Source: Alphaproteobacteria bacterium MarineAlpha3_Bin2 (lineage in GTDB: Bacteria > Pseudomonadota > Alphaproteobacteria > Rhodospirillales > Casp-alpha2). Taken from it: a stretch of DNA of 64,000 bases. The DNA lies in NCBI GenBank assembly GCA_002938315.1, contig PTLL01000001.1, forward strand, positions 28,805-92,804, read 5' to 3'. The notes beneath the pieces were generated by a model that saw nothing but the letters and a program-made list of their open reading frames with translations, was not told the origin of the DNA and ran no database searches. This document shows positions 35,902 to 45,634 of this stretch, piece after piece (positions within the stretch are counted from its first letter, which is position 1; each line of letters opens with the position of its first letter). The position numbers were made by a program, and so were the translations under genes.

Positions 35902-36153
35902 AATTGATCCCTTCGATCTTAAGTTTTTGTCCAGTTGGACCAAGGGCTTCAATTTTAAGAGTGTCTTTTGAGCCCACTTAGCGCCATTTTTTTCGTGGTG
36001 GTCAAGTAGTCCAAATCCTTCCACGCCTCCGCTATTTCAACAAGCGAAGGCCGCCCTTGTCGCAAGCTTTGCAGTGATCGTCAAGGAAATTTGCCGGGCC
36101 CGGGGAATCAGAGCCCATGTGTCCGTCTTAACCCAATCGAAGCACGGCCCGTC

Positions 36154-36642
36154 TTAATTAATGTCAGTGCTCGTGGCCAGAGACTTGGTCAGTTCAAACA
36201 ACCGTTTACGGACTTTGGGATCGGCGATTTTGTAATACGCGCGAACCAATTCCAGAGTTTCGCGCCGAGCCAGGGGGTCAAGCTCAAGCGTCTTCTGTTC
36301 CTGCTCACGCAACCCCCGAACGACCTGGCCTTCGGTGGTTCTAAGGCCCGCCGGCATTTCATCGAAGAAAAACGAGATCGGCACATCCAGAATATGGCAG
36401 AGCTGAAATAGCCGAGACGCGCCAATTCTGTTGGCGCCGCGTTCATACTTTTGAATTTGTTGAAACGTCAGTCCAACCGCATCACCAAGATTTTCCTGGC
36501 TGAGACCTAACAATGTCCGGCGAAGCCTGACACGACCACCGACATGAATATCGACGGGATTTGGAACACCCGGGGGCAGACGCCTTTTCTTCTTTAGCCG
36601 GGCCCGGGTTTTCAATTTCTGAGCAGGAGAGGGTTTTTTCAT
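36154..36642 (-). CDS. XRE-family transcriptional regulator
   Basis: A 162-residue helix-turn-helix protein: a Lys-rich start, then DIHVGGRVRLRRTLLGLSQENLGDAVGLTFQQIQKYERGANRI, the Cro/C1 DNA-binding domain at about 30-85. The remainder is a helical tail (RRETLELVRAYYKIADPKVR). Homologues sit between lnt and metK in many Rhodospirillales, so it is part of the local block; its targets are unknown. The upstream gap has AT-rich sequence and the perfect palindrome TTGCATGCAA (36765-36774), a possible operator. Confidence 0.85.
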   Translation of the reverse strand: MKKPSPAQKLKTRARLKKKRRLPPGVPNPVDIHVGGRVRLRRTLLGLSQENLGDAVGLTFQQIQKYERGANRIGASRLFQLCHILDVPISFFFDEMPAGLRTTEGQVVRGLREQEQKTLELDPLARRETLELVRAYYKIADPKVRKRLFELTKSLATSTDIN

Positions 36643-36822
36643 TTTTTACCGTAGGGGTCTAAAAAATAAGTTAAATTACTCGAACATCCACTTAACCGAG
36701 ACCTTAAATACATCTCGTTTTCACAAGTGCGGAAATCTTATTAACAATTTGAGACTGCATATCATTGCATGCAAGCAAAAATAGCGCGCTTGTTAAAAAA
36801 TATCCCCTAAAAAGCAAAGGCA

Positions 36823-38463
36823 TTATCTCATATCATTCTCATTAGGTGTTAGCAGAATACCCCCTGCCAGGGCGAAAATCATCATCAATGCCAATATCCA
36901 GCCACCGAAGCGGGAATACATCGTTCGATCATCTAGCGCAGCGGGAAGTGGGCTATCGATGACCCCTTCTTGGCCTAATCCAAGCCGCCTAATAGTGCGC
37001 CCATAGCCATCAATCACCCCGGATATGCCGGTGTTGGCAACACGGACCAGGGGGAGGCCTTCCTCAACGGCGCGCAATCGGGCGGCAGCGAAATGTTGGT
37101 ATGGCCCAAATGATTGCCCAAACCAGGCGTCATTGGTGAGGTTCAAAAGCCATTGAGGACGGTTTTCCGCATCAACGACATTGCCGGAAAAGATGACCTC
37201 GTAACAAATCAAAGGCGAAACCGGTGGTAAGCCGTCAAAGGCAAGGGTACGGATTCCGGGGCCGGGGGAAAAATCCTGCCGGCCCGCCGTCAATTTTTCG
37301 ATGGGCAATATATCGCGGAACGGCACGTATTCTCCGAACGGCACCAAATGGTGCTTGTCATAGGTTCCCTTCACCCGGCCCTTGTCATCAATGGCCTGGA
37401 GGCTGTTCCATAATTGCCTTGGCGTGACACCGGCCGGGCTAGCCCGTGGGGCGCCGAAGATCATTAAGCCGCCCGGCGGTACGGCGGCGGCAAGAACCTG
37501 TGACAACCCAGGTGTATTGGCAAGAATATATGGAACCGAGGTTTCCGCCCATATGATGTGGGTCGGGGGTTTTAGTGGCGTGGATCCAGAGCCCGCCAGC
37601 GCCGGCGCCAAACTCAACTTCAGCTGTTTTTGCACATGGCTGCGACGCAATTCGCGCCGCCACTTCAGGGCCTGTGGAATATTCGGTTGCACCAATCTGA
37701 GGTGCACACCGGGGACCGCCTTAAAGGGCGCATTTGCCAAGCGTATCTGGCCCCCGACCCAAACAGCGCCGATAACGGCGAACACCGCCAAAACAGAAAC
37801 CCAACTGCGGCGGGGGTGGGGTAATGAGCCATGATCCGCCAACACCGCCGGCATCGCGGCGGCGGCTACGGTCAATAGACTCAATCCGTAAACTCCCGTC
37901 ACCGCGGCAAGCTGGATCATTGAATCCGACACCACCCATACCGTTCCGATCAGATTCCACGGGAAACCGGTAAACGCCCAACCGCGCACCCATTCCATCA
38001 ATATCCACATGGCACTGAAAACGATGACCCGGCCGACCGTAGTCATCGGTTTTTTTTCGAAAACCAGACGGCTTAATGCAGTGGCGGCGCCCGTGAACAG
38101 GCCCATGCCTGCGGCCATACCGCTGATAGCGATTGGCGCCATCCAACCAAATTGGGGGGCATCGACGAAAAAAGCCGAACCGATCCAGGACAGGCCCGCT
38201 GCCGAAAAACCAAAACCGAACCACCAGCCACTGAAAAAGGACCGGGCCACACCGGGGCTTTCCTCAACGATCCACAACAAGCCGGTGAACGCAGGAACCA
38301 ATAACACCAGAAAATAAACTGGCGGCAGGGCCATTGCCGCCATCACCCCTAACCCGCCAAGTGCCGCCGCCCGACGCCAGCCAATCAACCCTGCCAAGCG
38401 GCCTCTGATTGCCTCAAGATATCGCTGCCCAGTGCCTTCCCTTGTATCCACCGAAGGCGTCAT
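36823..38463 (-). CDS. lnt: Apolipoprotein N-acyltransferase
   Basis: Lnt adds the third acyl chain to outer-membrane lipoproteins in the inner membrane. The 546 residues hold about six hydrophobic segments in the first 230 residues, then a nitrilase domain. The Glu-Lys-Cys triad is visible as WAETSVPY (near 306), TYDKHHLVPFGEYVPF (near 367) and ICYEVIF (near 419). A last membrane segment closes the protein. It overlaps corC by one base (TAATG). Confidence 0.96.
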   Translation of the reverse strand: MTPSVDTREGTGQRYLEAIRGRLAGLIGWRRAAALGGLGVMAAMALPPVYFLVLLVPAFTGLLWIVEESPGVARSFFSGWWFGFGFSAAGLSWIGSAFFVDAPQFGWMAPIAISGMAAGMGLFTGAATALSRLVFEKKPMTTVGRVIVFSAMWILMEWVRGWAFTGFPWNLIGTVWVVSDSMIQLAAVTGVYGLSLLTVAAAAMPAVLADHGSLPHPRRSWVSVLAVFAVIGAVWVGGQIRLANAPFKAVPGVHLRLVQPNIPQALKWRRELRRSHVQKQLKLSLAPALAGSGSTPLKPPTHIIWAETSVPYILANTPGLSQVLAAAVPPGGLMIFGAPRASPAGVTPRQLWNSLQAIDDKGRVKGTYDKHHLVPFGEYVPFRDILPIEKLTAGRQDFSPGPGIRTLAFDGLPPVSPLICYEVIFSGNVVDAENRPQWLLNLTNDAWFGQSFGPYQHFAAARLRAVEEGLPLVRVANTGISGVIDGYGRTIRRLGLGQEGVIDSPLPAALDDRTMYSRFGGWILALMMIFALAGGILLTPNENDMR

Positions 38464-39416
38464 TAGCCACTATGGTCCACTTGGCGCATGGACTGGGGAA
38501 CCAGTACGCGCACACACTTGATGCGCCGTGGATCGGCATCCAGAATCTCAAATTCAAGCCCCGAGGAATGCCGGATCAGTTCACCCCGAACCGGGACTCG
38601 CCCCGCCAGCGAAAAAACTAAACCGCCCAGGGTGTCGATGTCTTCTAACTTTTCCTTGGCAAAGACCTCACCGGCCATGGTCTCCAGCATCACAAGGAGA
38701 ACACGGGCATCAGCGGTCAAGCTGCCGTCGGTCTCACGAATTAATTGTGGTTCAATGTCTTTGTCGTGTTCATCCTCAATTTCACCGACGATTTCCTCGA
38801 CCAGATCCTCGATGGTGACAAGCCCATCAACGCCGCCAAATTCATCAACGACGAGCGCCATATGTGAACGCTTGACCCGCATTTCCAACAGCAACTCCAA
38901 TACCTGCATAGACGGTGAGACGAACAAGACCGTACGGAGCACGTTGGTCAACGAAAAATCCTCGTCCCTGTCGTGCCAGGCCAACACATCCTTGATGTGT
39001 ACCATGCCATTGGCGTCATCCAGATTTTCGTTATAAACCGGAAGCCGGGAGTGGTTGTCCTTGGTCAGGATGGTGATCACCTCAGTTAAAGAGGCGCCAC
39101 TGTTAATGGCGATAATATCGGCACGGGGTACCATCACGTCATGAATGGTTCGGCTGCGTAACTCGAGAATATTTGCCAGCAGAACCCGTTCCTCATCATC
39201 GATGGGAACCTCCGCCTCTTCACGTTCTTCAATCAGTTCTTCGAGGACATCGCGGGCGGATTCGTCTCCGTTTCGGGACCCCACCAAGCCGCCTATAAAA
39301 TCTCGAAAAACGCCCAAAAGAGAACCATTGCCGCCGGCATCTGCACCTGAACCGGCGCCTGAGTCTGCGGCCACGTCCTGATCCGACGCTTTGCTACTTG
39401 ATGGGAGACCGTTCAT
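38463..39416 (-). CDS. corC: CBS-domain hemolysin-like protein (CorC/HlyC)
   Basis: The 317 residues have a regulatory CBS pair (about 85-210, with TIHDVMVPRADIIAINS and DGLVTIEDLVEEIVGEI) and a C-terminal transporter-associated CorC_HlyC domain (230-310). Such soluble proteins are linked to Mg/Co efflux by CorA or to membrane transporters. There are no transmembrane helices. It sits in the ybeY-corC-lnt block (ATGA overlap with ybeY). Confidence 0.93.
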   Translation of the reverse strand: MNGLPSSSKASDQDVAADSGAGSGADAGGNGSLLGVFRDFIGGLVGSRNGDESARDVLEELIEEREEAEVPIDDEERVLLANILELRSRTIHDVMVPRADIIAINSGASLTEVITILTKDNHSRLPVYNENLDDANGMVHIKDVLAWHDRDEDFSLTNVLRTVLFVSPSMQVLELLLEMRVKRSHMALVVDEFGGVDGLVTIEDLVEEIVGEIEDEHDKDIEPQLIRETDGSLTADARVLLVMLETMAGEVFAKEKLEDIDTLGGLVFSLAGRVPVRGELIRHSSGLEFEILDADPRRIKCVRVLVPQSMRQVDHSG

Positions 39417-39973
39417 TGGTTTTTATCTTCGCCCACGCCGTCTTCATAAGGGTTCGTGAAGTCGAGACCGGCTAGGACCTTGATTTCCAGCGCTTCCATT
39501 GCATTTGCCATGATATCCGTTTGATGGTCAAAGCCGAGGAGATGAAGCATACCATGGACGATCAAGTGGCAAAAATGATCTGCAAGGGGTTTGCCCTGTT
39601 GTTTGGCCTCGGCGGCGGAGGTTTCAAAGGCCACGATAATATCGCCTAAAATTATGGGCTCTCCGGGAGGGGCGGGCGGTTCTTCGGTTCCTGCCGACGG
39701 AAACGACAGTACGTTGGTCGCTTTGTCTTCACCCCTGAAGTCACGGTTGAGCTCCCGAACGAAGGCATCATCGGCGAGAACGATACTAACCTCCGCGCCG
39801 GGATCTCCCTTGGCTTCAAAATGCTCAAGCGCCGAATGGTAGGCGGCATCGGCGGCGTCAAGGGAAAGCCCTGCCGCCGTCGGCAATGCCTCCGCCCAAA
39901 GTGGGCACGTGACGTTAACGCCGATATCCAGGGTGGCAGAAATAGTTAGCGATACTGGCTCAATCTTCGTCAT
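39413..39973 (-). CDS. ybeY: Endoribonuclease YbeY, 16S rRNA maturation factor
   Basis: YbeY is a zinc RNase acting in rRNA 3'-end maturation and 70S quality control. The metal site HGMLHLLGFDH is present near 140-150, preceded by LNRDFRGEDKATNVLSFP. The 186 residues include an N-terminal extension relative to E. coli. It overlaps the end of ybeZ/phoH by 14 bases and is coupled to corC. Confidence 0.95.
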   Translation of the reverse strand: MTKIEPVSLTISATLDIGVNVTCPLWAEALPTAAGLSLDAADAAYHSALEHFEAKGDPGAEVSIVLADDAFVRELNRDFRGEDKATNVLSFPSAGTEEPPAPPGEPIILGDIIVAFETSAAEAKQQGKPLADHFCHLIVHGMLHLLGFDHQTDIMANAMEALEIKVLAGLDFTNPYEDGVGEDKNQ

Positions 39974-41012
39974 TGGGCTCCGCCGTCAAAGGGGCATCTT
40001 CTAGGTGTTCATATTGAGCCCCAGACTTCCGCCGGGTTTCGACCTTGCCATAGGCACGAACGATCCGTTCGACCAAGGGGTGGCGGACAACGTCAGCATT
40101 CGTAAACCGCACAAAAGCAACGCTTTTGACGCCGGTTACGGTTTCCATAGCGTCCCTCAAACCCGAACGAATGCCATGGGGAAGGTCCACTTGGCTCAAA
40201 TCACCGGTGATGACCATGGATGAGTTCTCGCCAAGCCGGGTCAGAAACATCTTCATTTGAACGGCCGTGGTGTTTTGGGCCTCGTCCAGGATGACAAAGG
40301 CATTGGAAAGTGTTCGTCCGCGCATGAAGGCCAACGGTGCAACTTCGATATCACCTTTTTCCATACGTTTAACCACCTGGCCTTCAGGCATCATGTCATG
40401 AAGCGCGTCATAAAGGGGTCGCAGGTATGGATCTACCTTGTCGCGCATGTCGCCGGGGAGGAACCCCAGTTGTTCGCCCGCCTCGACTGCCGGGCGGGAA
40501 AGGATGATTCGGTCGACGGAACCGCTGATCAATCGCTCGACTGCCTTGGCCACTGCCAGATAGGTCTTGCCGGTACCGGCGGGGCCTTCACCGAACACCA
40601 ACTCGGCCTGGTCAATAGCCCTGAGATAATCAGCCTGCACGGGGGTGCGCGGTGAAATGTGGCGTTTGTTGGTGCGGATGGTCAGATCCGCGTCGTTAAT
40701 TTCACCGCCTGGCGCGGTCGCCATGCGAATCACCGCATCAACCTCTTCGGCGTTGATTTCTTTTCCGTTCTCTAAGCTGGAATACAAGCCGTTAAGAACT
40801 TTTTTCACCTTCTTGACGTCACCAGCGTCGCCGGTGATTGTCAGCTCATTGCCCCGGGCGATAATGGCAACGTCCATTTTCTGTTCGATCCGCGCCAAAT
40901 TTTGGTGATGCGATCCAAACAAAAGCATCGCCAGGCCATTATCGGGAAATGTCAGCGGCCCAGGATGAACGGCGGCCTTGGTTTTAACCTTGGATTTGAC
41001 CGGGGGCGTCAT
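39960..41012 (-). CDS. ybeZ: PhoH-like ATPase YbeZ
   Basis: A P-loop ATPase that partners YbeY in ribosome metabolism. The 350 residues contain an N-terminal KH-like segment (residues 35-80), then Walker A GPAGTGKT at 143-150, [11 protein letters not shown] (Walker B) and [12 protein letters not shown]. It overlaps miaB by 4 bases and ybeY by 14, so all three are coupled. Confidence 0.95.
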   Translation of the reverse strand: MTPPVKSKVKTKAAVHPGPLTFPDNGLAMLLFGSHHQNLARIEQKMDVAIIARGNELTITGDAGDVKKVKKVLNGLYSSLENGKEINAEEVDAVIRMATAPGGEINDADLTIRTNKRHISPRTPVQADYLRAIDQAELVFGEGPAGTGKTYLAVAKAVERLISGSVDRIILSRPAVEAGEQLGFLPGDMRDKVDPYLRPLYDALHDMMPEGQVVKRMEKGDIEVAPLAFMRGRTLSNAFVILDEAQNTTAVQMKMFLTRLGENSSMVITGDLSQVDLPHGIRSGLRDAMETVTGVKSVAFVRFTNADVVRHPLVERIVRAYGKVETRRKSGAQYEHLEDAPLTAEPNDED

Positions 41013-42412
41013 GCGCTGGCCCTTTCATGTGCCCTGTTAGGTGCGTCGGCATAGTCCTCGACAGGCGCGCCGGTCAGACTGTTGGCGTGGGCTTCTGTAA
41101 TTCTAAGCCCCGCAATGACGCCCATTGTTCCGCCGGTGCCGTCCACATGAACCGCCTGCATGTAGGGACTGCGCCCGACCAATTGACCTGGTTCCCGGCC
41201 GGGGCGATCGAGCAAAACCGCCATCACCTTGCCGACACAAGACCGGTTGAATACCAGTTGCTGCGTGTTCAATCGGTCCTGCAGGATGGCCAGACGTTCG
41301 CCCTTCACCTTGTCAGGAACATGGGTATCCATTACCGCCGCCGGGGTTCCAGGCCGGGGGCTGTATTTAAAGGAATAGGCCTGTATGAATCCGATCTCTT
41401 CCACCAACTTCATGGTTTCGGCGAAATCAGCATCGGTTTCGCCGGGAAAACCGACGATGAAATCGGACGATAGTCCGATATCGGGTCGTGCGACACGTAA
41501 CCGGTCGACAAGCCGCCGGTAGTCGTCGGCATTATGGCGACGATTCATGGCTTTGAGAACGACGTCCGAGCCAGATTGAACCGGTAGATGCAAAAACGGC
41601 ATTAGTTCGTTGACGTCCGCATGTGCGGCAATCAATTCATCATCCATGTCGGCGGGGTAAGAGGTCGTGTAACGGATGCGCTCGATCCCATCAACCGTCG
41701 CGACCTCGGCTATCAAACGCCCTAGCCCCCAATCCCCCTTAGGCGCGGCGCCTTGGTAATTATTCACATTCTGGCCTAGTAGCGTGATTTCGCGGACGCC
41801 GGTCGCCGCCAACCGCTTGGCTTCGGCCATTACATCGGCGCCAGGCCGGGAATATTCTGCTCCACGGGTATAAGGGACAACACAAAACGTGCAGAATTTA
41901 TCGCAGCCTTCTTGGACGGTCAAAAAGGCGGAGCTTACCTCATTGCCAGACGCCTTGTTGGGGTTCATGGGTGGAGCCGAGGCCGGCAGGAAGTCAAACT
42001 TGGGTTCGACCGGGAAGTCGGTGTCCAGCACCACATCCCCGGCGCGTCCGGCACGGGCAACCATTTCACCTAAGCGGTGATAGGTCTGTGGTCCAAAGAC
42101 CATGTCCACATAGGGGGCGCGGGAGAGAATCTCCTCACCCTCTGCCTGGGCAACGCACCCCGCCACGGCAAGGATCATACGTTCGCCGGTGTCTTCTTTT
42201 GCATTTTTCAGGTGTTTGAGACGACCCAGTTCCGAATACACCTTTTCAGCCGCCTTTTCGCGGATATGACAGGTGTTAAGGATAACCATGTCGGCGTCAT
42301 CGGGGGCCTCGACCTGAACATACCCCAAAGGCGCCAAGACATCGGCCATGCGACCCGAGTCGTAGACGTTCATCTGGCAGCCATAGGTTTTTATATATAG
42401 TTTTTTTGCCAA
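41009..42412 (-). CDS. miaB: tRNA-2-methylthio-N6-dimethylallyladenosine synthase MiaB
   Basis: MiaB is a radical-SAM methylthiotransferase acting on position 37 of tRNAs. The 467 residues have the N-terminal cluster cysteines (12, 48, 86), the radical-SAM triad Cys170-174-177 in [10 protein letters not shown], and a C-terminal TRAM domain. The start reads TTG at 42412 without an evident SD, yet the [15 protein letters not shown] segment begins immediately, so the start must be here. It lies 30 bases after fur. Confidence 0.96.
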   Translation of the reverse strand: MAKKLYIKTYGCQMNVYDSGRMADVLAPLGYVQVEAPDDADMVILNTCHIREKAAEKVYSELGRLKHLKNAKEDTGERMILAVAGCVAQAEGEEILSRAPYVDMVFGPQTYHRLGEMVARAGRAGDVVLDTDFPVEPKFDFLPASAPPMNPNKASGNEVSSAFLTVQEGCDKFCTFCVVPYTRGAEYSRPGADVMAEAKRLAATGVREITLLGQNVNNYQGAAPKGDWGLGRLIAEVATVDGIERIRYTTSYPADMDDELIAAHADVNELMPFLHLPVQSGSDVVLKAMNRRHNADDYRRLVDRLRVARPDIGLSSDFIVGFPGETDADFAETMKLVEEIGFIQAYSFKYSPRPGTPAAVMDTHVPDKVKGERLAILQDRLNTQQLVFNRSCVGKVMAVLLDRPGREPGQLVGRSPYMQAVHVDGTGGTMGVIAGLRITEAHANSLTGAPVEDYADAPNRAHERASA

Positions 42413-42442
42413 GGGGGATTACGCTATGCCAATCGCTAATGC

Positions 42443-42862
42443 TTACTTCTTTTTGTCCAAAGAGATGCCATAAAGCTCTAGGCGGTGGCCGACAAGTTTC
42501 ATTTTATGAGCCTTGGCGATTTTTTTTTGCAAGGCTTCAATTTCTTCATTTTGAAATTCGATGACATCTCCAGTCTGAATATCAATCAAATGATCGTGGT
42601 GCTCGTTTGAGACCTCTTCATACCGTGATCGACCATCGCCAAAATCATGCTTTTCTAGGATGTTGGACTCTTCGAAGAGGCGAACCGTACGATAAACGGT
42701 GGCGATGGAAATTCGCGAATCCAAAGCATTCGCCCGCCGATGGACCTCCTCAACGTCGGGGTGGTCGTCTGCGGAAGACAGCACCCGAGCGATCACCCGG
42801 CGCTGTTCGGTCATTTTCATTCCCTTTTCAACGCAAAGACGTTCGATTTTATTTTCCGGCAT
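42443..42862 (-). CDS. fur: Fur-family metal regulator
   Basis: A 139-residue Fur-type repressor with the winged helix MTEQRRVIARVLSS and SIATVYRTVRLFEESNIL, the metal site segment EHHDHLIDIQTGDVIEF and the usual tail. Unlike Irr (19431) it lacks the HHHFFFE signature. In alphaproteobacteria such proteins sense manganese (Mur) or iron. GGGAGGG precedes the ATG at a good distance. It sits between mucR and miaB. Confidence 0.92.
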   Translation of the reverse strand: MPENKIERLCVEKGMKMTEQRRVIARVLSSADDHPDVEEVHRRANALDSRISIATVYRTVRLFEESNILEKHDFGDGRSRYEEVSNEHHDHLIDIQTGDVIEFQNEEIEALQKKIAKAHKMKLVGHRLELYGISLDKKK

Positions 42863-42893
42863 GGTCCCTCCCCGGACCGGAAAGCATCATGTC

Positions 42894-43307
42894 TTAGCGA
42901 CGGCGCTTACGAGATTTTGTGCCAAGCCCGATTTTCTTAGCCAAATTGCTGCGGTGTTTGGCATAATTCGGTGCCACCATTGGATAATCCACCGGCAATC
43001 CCCACCGTTTGCGGTATTCATCGGGCGTCATGTTATAGGCTGTTTTCAAATGTCGTTTAAGCATCTTTAGCTTTTTACCGTCTTCAAGGCAGACGATGTA
43101 ATCGGGTGATATTGATTTCTTGACCGCCACGGCGGGACGCGGACGTTCAGGAGTCGTAGATGCGGTGCCGACAGCCGAAAGGGTTTTATAAACATCTTGA
43201 ATCAATTGCGGCAAATCACCTGGGGCGACACTGTTGTTACCCGCATGCGCGGAGACGATTTCGGTCGTCAACTCCAGCAATTCGCTTACATTGGGCTTAT
43301 CGGTCAT
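42894..43307 (-). CDS. mucR: MucR/Ros-family transcriptional regulator
   Basis: MucR proteins are alphaproteobacterial H-NS-like silencers binding AT-rich DNA. The 137 residues have the N-terminal oligomerisation part and the zinc-finger-like module IVCLEDGKKLKMLKRHLKTAYNM, then LPVDYPMVAPNYA. The second His in the usual HLKTHYNM motif is Ala here, so zinc binding may be altered. I start at ATG 43307; the frame to 43358 lacks similarity. It is divergent from tusA. Confidence 0.9.
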   Translation of the reverse strand: MTDKPNVSELLELTTEIVSAHAGNNSVAPGDLPQLIQDVYKTLSAVGTASTTPERPRPAVAVKKSISPDYIVCLEDGKKLKMLKRHLKTAYNMTPDEYRKRWGLPVDYPMVAPNYAKHRSNLAKKIGLGTKSRKRRR

Positions 43308-43467
43308 GTACGATTTTCCACACTGATACAATTTCCCAGGACGAACCCAGTTTGCCACGGGAAACTAAAACTCATGGCCTCTTAAAGAAGGCGCTTTCTA
43401 TAAGAAATCATTTAATCAAGAAGAATTGTAACCTAATAAATAAACCCACATCGGGCAAGTAAGAACA

Positions 43468-43761
43468 ATGAATAACGCCAATAAAGACAACAAGGGTAAA
43501 GAAATTGACTTCTTTATCGATATTACAGGAGAGGTCTGCCCTCTTACTTTTGTCAAAACAAAACTACTGATCGAAAGCATGTCGGCGGGGCAGATCGCCG
43601 AAGTCCGCCTCAAAGGTCGGGAACCTTTGGAAAACGTCCCCCGATCCGTCTCTGACCACGGCCACAGCGTTATCAGCCTTGAGGTGGAAAGCCCCACTGA
43701 GCCCGAAGATGGCATACACCGACTCATTCTTAAAAAAGCCCCCGACACCTCAAACGCCTAA
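43468..43761 (+). CDS. tusA: TusA-family sulfurtransferase
   Basis: TusA proteins carry persulfide sulfur for tRNA thiolation and cofactor synthesis. The 97 residues contain DITGEVCPLTFVKTKLLIE, whose Cys near position 24 is the carrier cysteine, followed by a two-layer alpha/beta fold. The extra N-terminal stretch is polar. The stop is only one base from the convergent tsaB stop. Function is deduced from family only. Confidence 0.88.
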   Translation: MNNANKDNKGKEIDFFIDITGEVCPLTFVKTKLLIESMSAGQIAEVRLKGREPLENVPRSVSDHGHSVISLEVESPTEPEDGIHRLILKKAPDTSNA

Positions 43762-43762
43762 A

Positions 43763-44467
43763 TCAGGGTCTGAGCCGACCACCGTCTTTCGGCATCTTTG
43801 CATCGGGCGCCTTCAAGTAAAGGGGCCGTGGCCGCTCATTCGGTGAATTTGGAGACCATCGGCGTGCCGCCAAGGCGGCCAAGGTCCCGGCATCGGGTGT
43901 TCCGAGGGCATTGCTTAAAGCAACCTCCAACCCTGCCCCCTTCAACGAGGCGATGGAGCGCTGGCCAGCGTCACCGACGACCAAAACACGTTCTTCCGTA
44001 ATTGATGGGCAGTCCATTGCCGTTGCCAGGGCTTCGGGCAAAACGGCCTGCGGCGCGGACAAAGGCTCAAGGCCGGCGGCGAATAACTGGACATAGATAT
44101 CTTCTCGCTTGGACTCGATCGCCACTAATAAGGTTGCACCGTCCCATTCTGTTTCCGGAACACCGGCGGCAACGGCCTCAAAGGTGGTAATGCCCAAACA
44201 TGGCAGATCACCGGCCAGGGCCAACCCCCGGGCGGCGGCAAGGCCAATGCGTAGCCCTGTAAAAGAGCCCGGGCCCGTGGTCACGGCCAACAGATCAAGG
44301 TCCCCATAACCCTTTCCCGCTTCCTCCATGACCTCGTTGATCATCCCCATCAGAAATTCCGCCTGGCCTTGCGCCATCACCTCAAAGCGGTGGGCGAGAG
44401 TATCCCCATCGTGGCAAAGGGCCGCGGAACAGGCTGAAGTCGCCGAATCAAAACCTAGAATAAGCAT
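43763..44467 (-). CDS. tsaB: tRNA threonylcarbamoyladenosine biosynthesis protein TsaB
   Basis: TsaB is a non-enzymatic partner of TsaD in making t6A in tRNA. The 234 residues begin MLILGFDSATSACSAAL and contain VTTGPGSFTGLRIGLAAARGLAL, a strong family signature. The rimI gene that often follows tsaB is not found here. It converges with tusA with a one-base gap. Confidence 0.95.
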   Translation of the reverse strand: MLILGFDSATSACSAALCHDGDTLAHRFEVMAQGQAEFLMGMINEVMEEAGKGYGDLDLLAVTTGPGSFTGLRIGLAAARGLALAGDLPCLGITTFEAVAAGVPETEWDGATLLVAIESKREDIYVQLFAAGLEPLSAPQAVLPEALATAMDCPSITEERVLVVGDAGQRSIASLKGAGLEVALSNALGTPDAGTLAALAARRWSPNSPNERPRPLYLKAPDAKMPKDGGRLRP

Positions 44468-44544
44468 GAATTTTAGTATGACACTTGTGCTCGGGCATGG
44501 AAGCGTGAAAAATTCATACTAACATCAACAACATGTGAAAATTC

Positions 44545-45579
44545 ATGGCCCTGGGACGAAGATTTCGAACCGTACTTATGGTTCTAATGATGGCTTTCTC
44601 CACGCCAACTCCCGTGATCGCCGCACCCGCCATCAATGGCGCAGTCGTGATCATGTATCACCGCTTCGGAGAGACGAAATATCCTTCCACCAATGTCACT
44701 CTTGAACAATTCGAGGCCCATCTCCAGGAATTAAAATCGGGCCAATATCATGTATTGCCGTTGCCAGAAATCATTGCCGCCCTTCAGAACGGTACCGCCC
44801 TTCCCGACCGTACCGTTGGATTAAGCATCGACGACGCCTATTTGTCCGTTTTCACGGAAGCCTGGCCACGGCTAAAGAAGGCAGGGTTTCCTTTTACGGT
44901 TTTCGTCGCCACCGATCCTGTTGACAACAACACATTCGGTTTTATGAATTGGGGCCAGATCCGGGAAATGGCGTCTTCCGGCGTCACCATCGGCGGTCAT
45001 ACGGGATCGCATCTGCACATGGCGAAAGCAGGCCGGAAAAAAAATTTGAACGAGTTAACGCGTTCGAAAAGGCGGTTTGAGGAAATGCTGGGCAAGCCAC
45101 CCCGGCTTTTTGCCTATCCATACGGCGAAACCAGCTTGGCCATCCAAATGATGGCAACATCCGCCGGCTTTATTGCCAGTTTTGGTCAACATTCGGGGGC
45201 CTTTGATGGCGGTTCGAATATGTTCGATTTACCCCGCTTTGCCATGAATGAAAATTATGCCGGGATGGTACGGTTTCGTTTAGCCGCAAATGCCCTGCCG
45301 CTGCCAGTTACCGACATCACCCCTGCAGACCCGTTGATTAGCACCATCAATCCACCGACCATGGGATTTTCCTTCTTGGGCGACGCCAAAGCCCTGCGCC
45401 GGTTGTCCTGTTTTTCATCAAATGCCGGTAAGGCACGGGTAGAACGCCTGGGCGAACGGCGAATTGAGATTAGGGTCGAACAGGCGTTTCCAACAGGCCG
45501 GACTCGGGTAAATTGCACATTACCCGCAAGCAAGGGTCGTTGGTATTGGTTCGGGCGCCAATTTTACAGGCCAAAATAA
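44545..45579 (+). CDS. Secreted polysaccharide deacetylase
   Basis: The 344 residues have a Sec signal (MALGRRFRTVLMVLMMAFSTP, cleavage near APA) and a NodB-type domain: MYHRFGETKYPSTN, the metal-binding SIDDAYLS with two Asp, the HTGSH pair and FAYPYGET. Substrate is not evident; a peptidoglycan or surface polysaccharide is usual. The last 100 residues form an unknown beta-rich tail. It is divergent from tsaB. Confidence 0.9.
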   Translation: MALGRRFRTVLMVLMMAFSTPTPVIAAPAINGAVVIMYHRFGETKYPSTNVTLEQFEAHLQELKSGQYHVLPLPEIIAALQNGTALPDRTVGLSIDDAYLSVFTEAWPRLKKAGFPFTVFVATDPVDNNTFGFMNWGQIREMASSGVTIGGHTGSHLHMAKAGRKKNLNELTRSKRRFEEMLGKPPRLFAYPYGETSLAIQMMATSAGFIASFGQHSGAFDGGSNMFDLPRFAMNENYAGMVRFRLAANALPLPVTDITPADPLISTINPPTMGFSFLGDAKALRRLSCFSSNAGKARVERLGERRIEIRVEQAFPTGRTRVNCTLPASKGRWYWFGRQFYRPK

Positions 45580-45634
45580 TATAACAGTGAAAGTGAAAGC
45601 CCATAGGCACGGCCAGCGGCCCACCTAAAACAGG

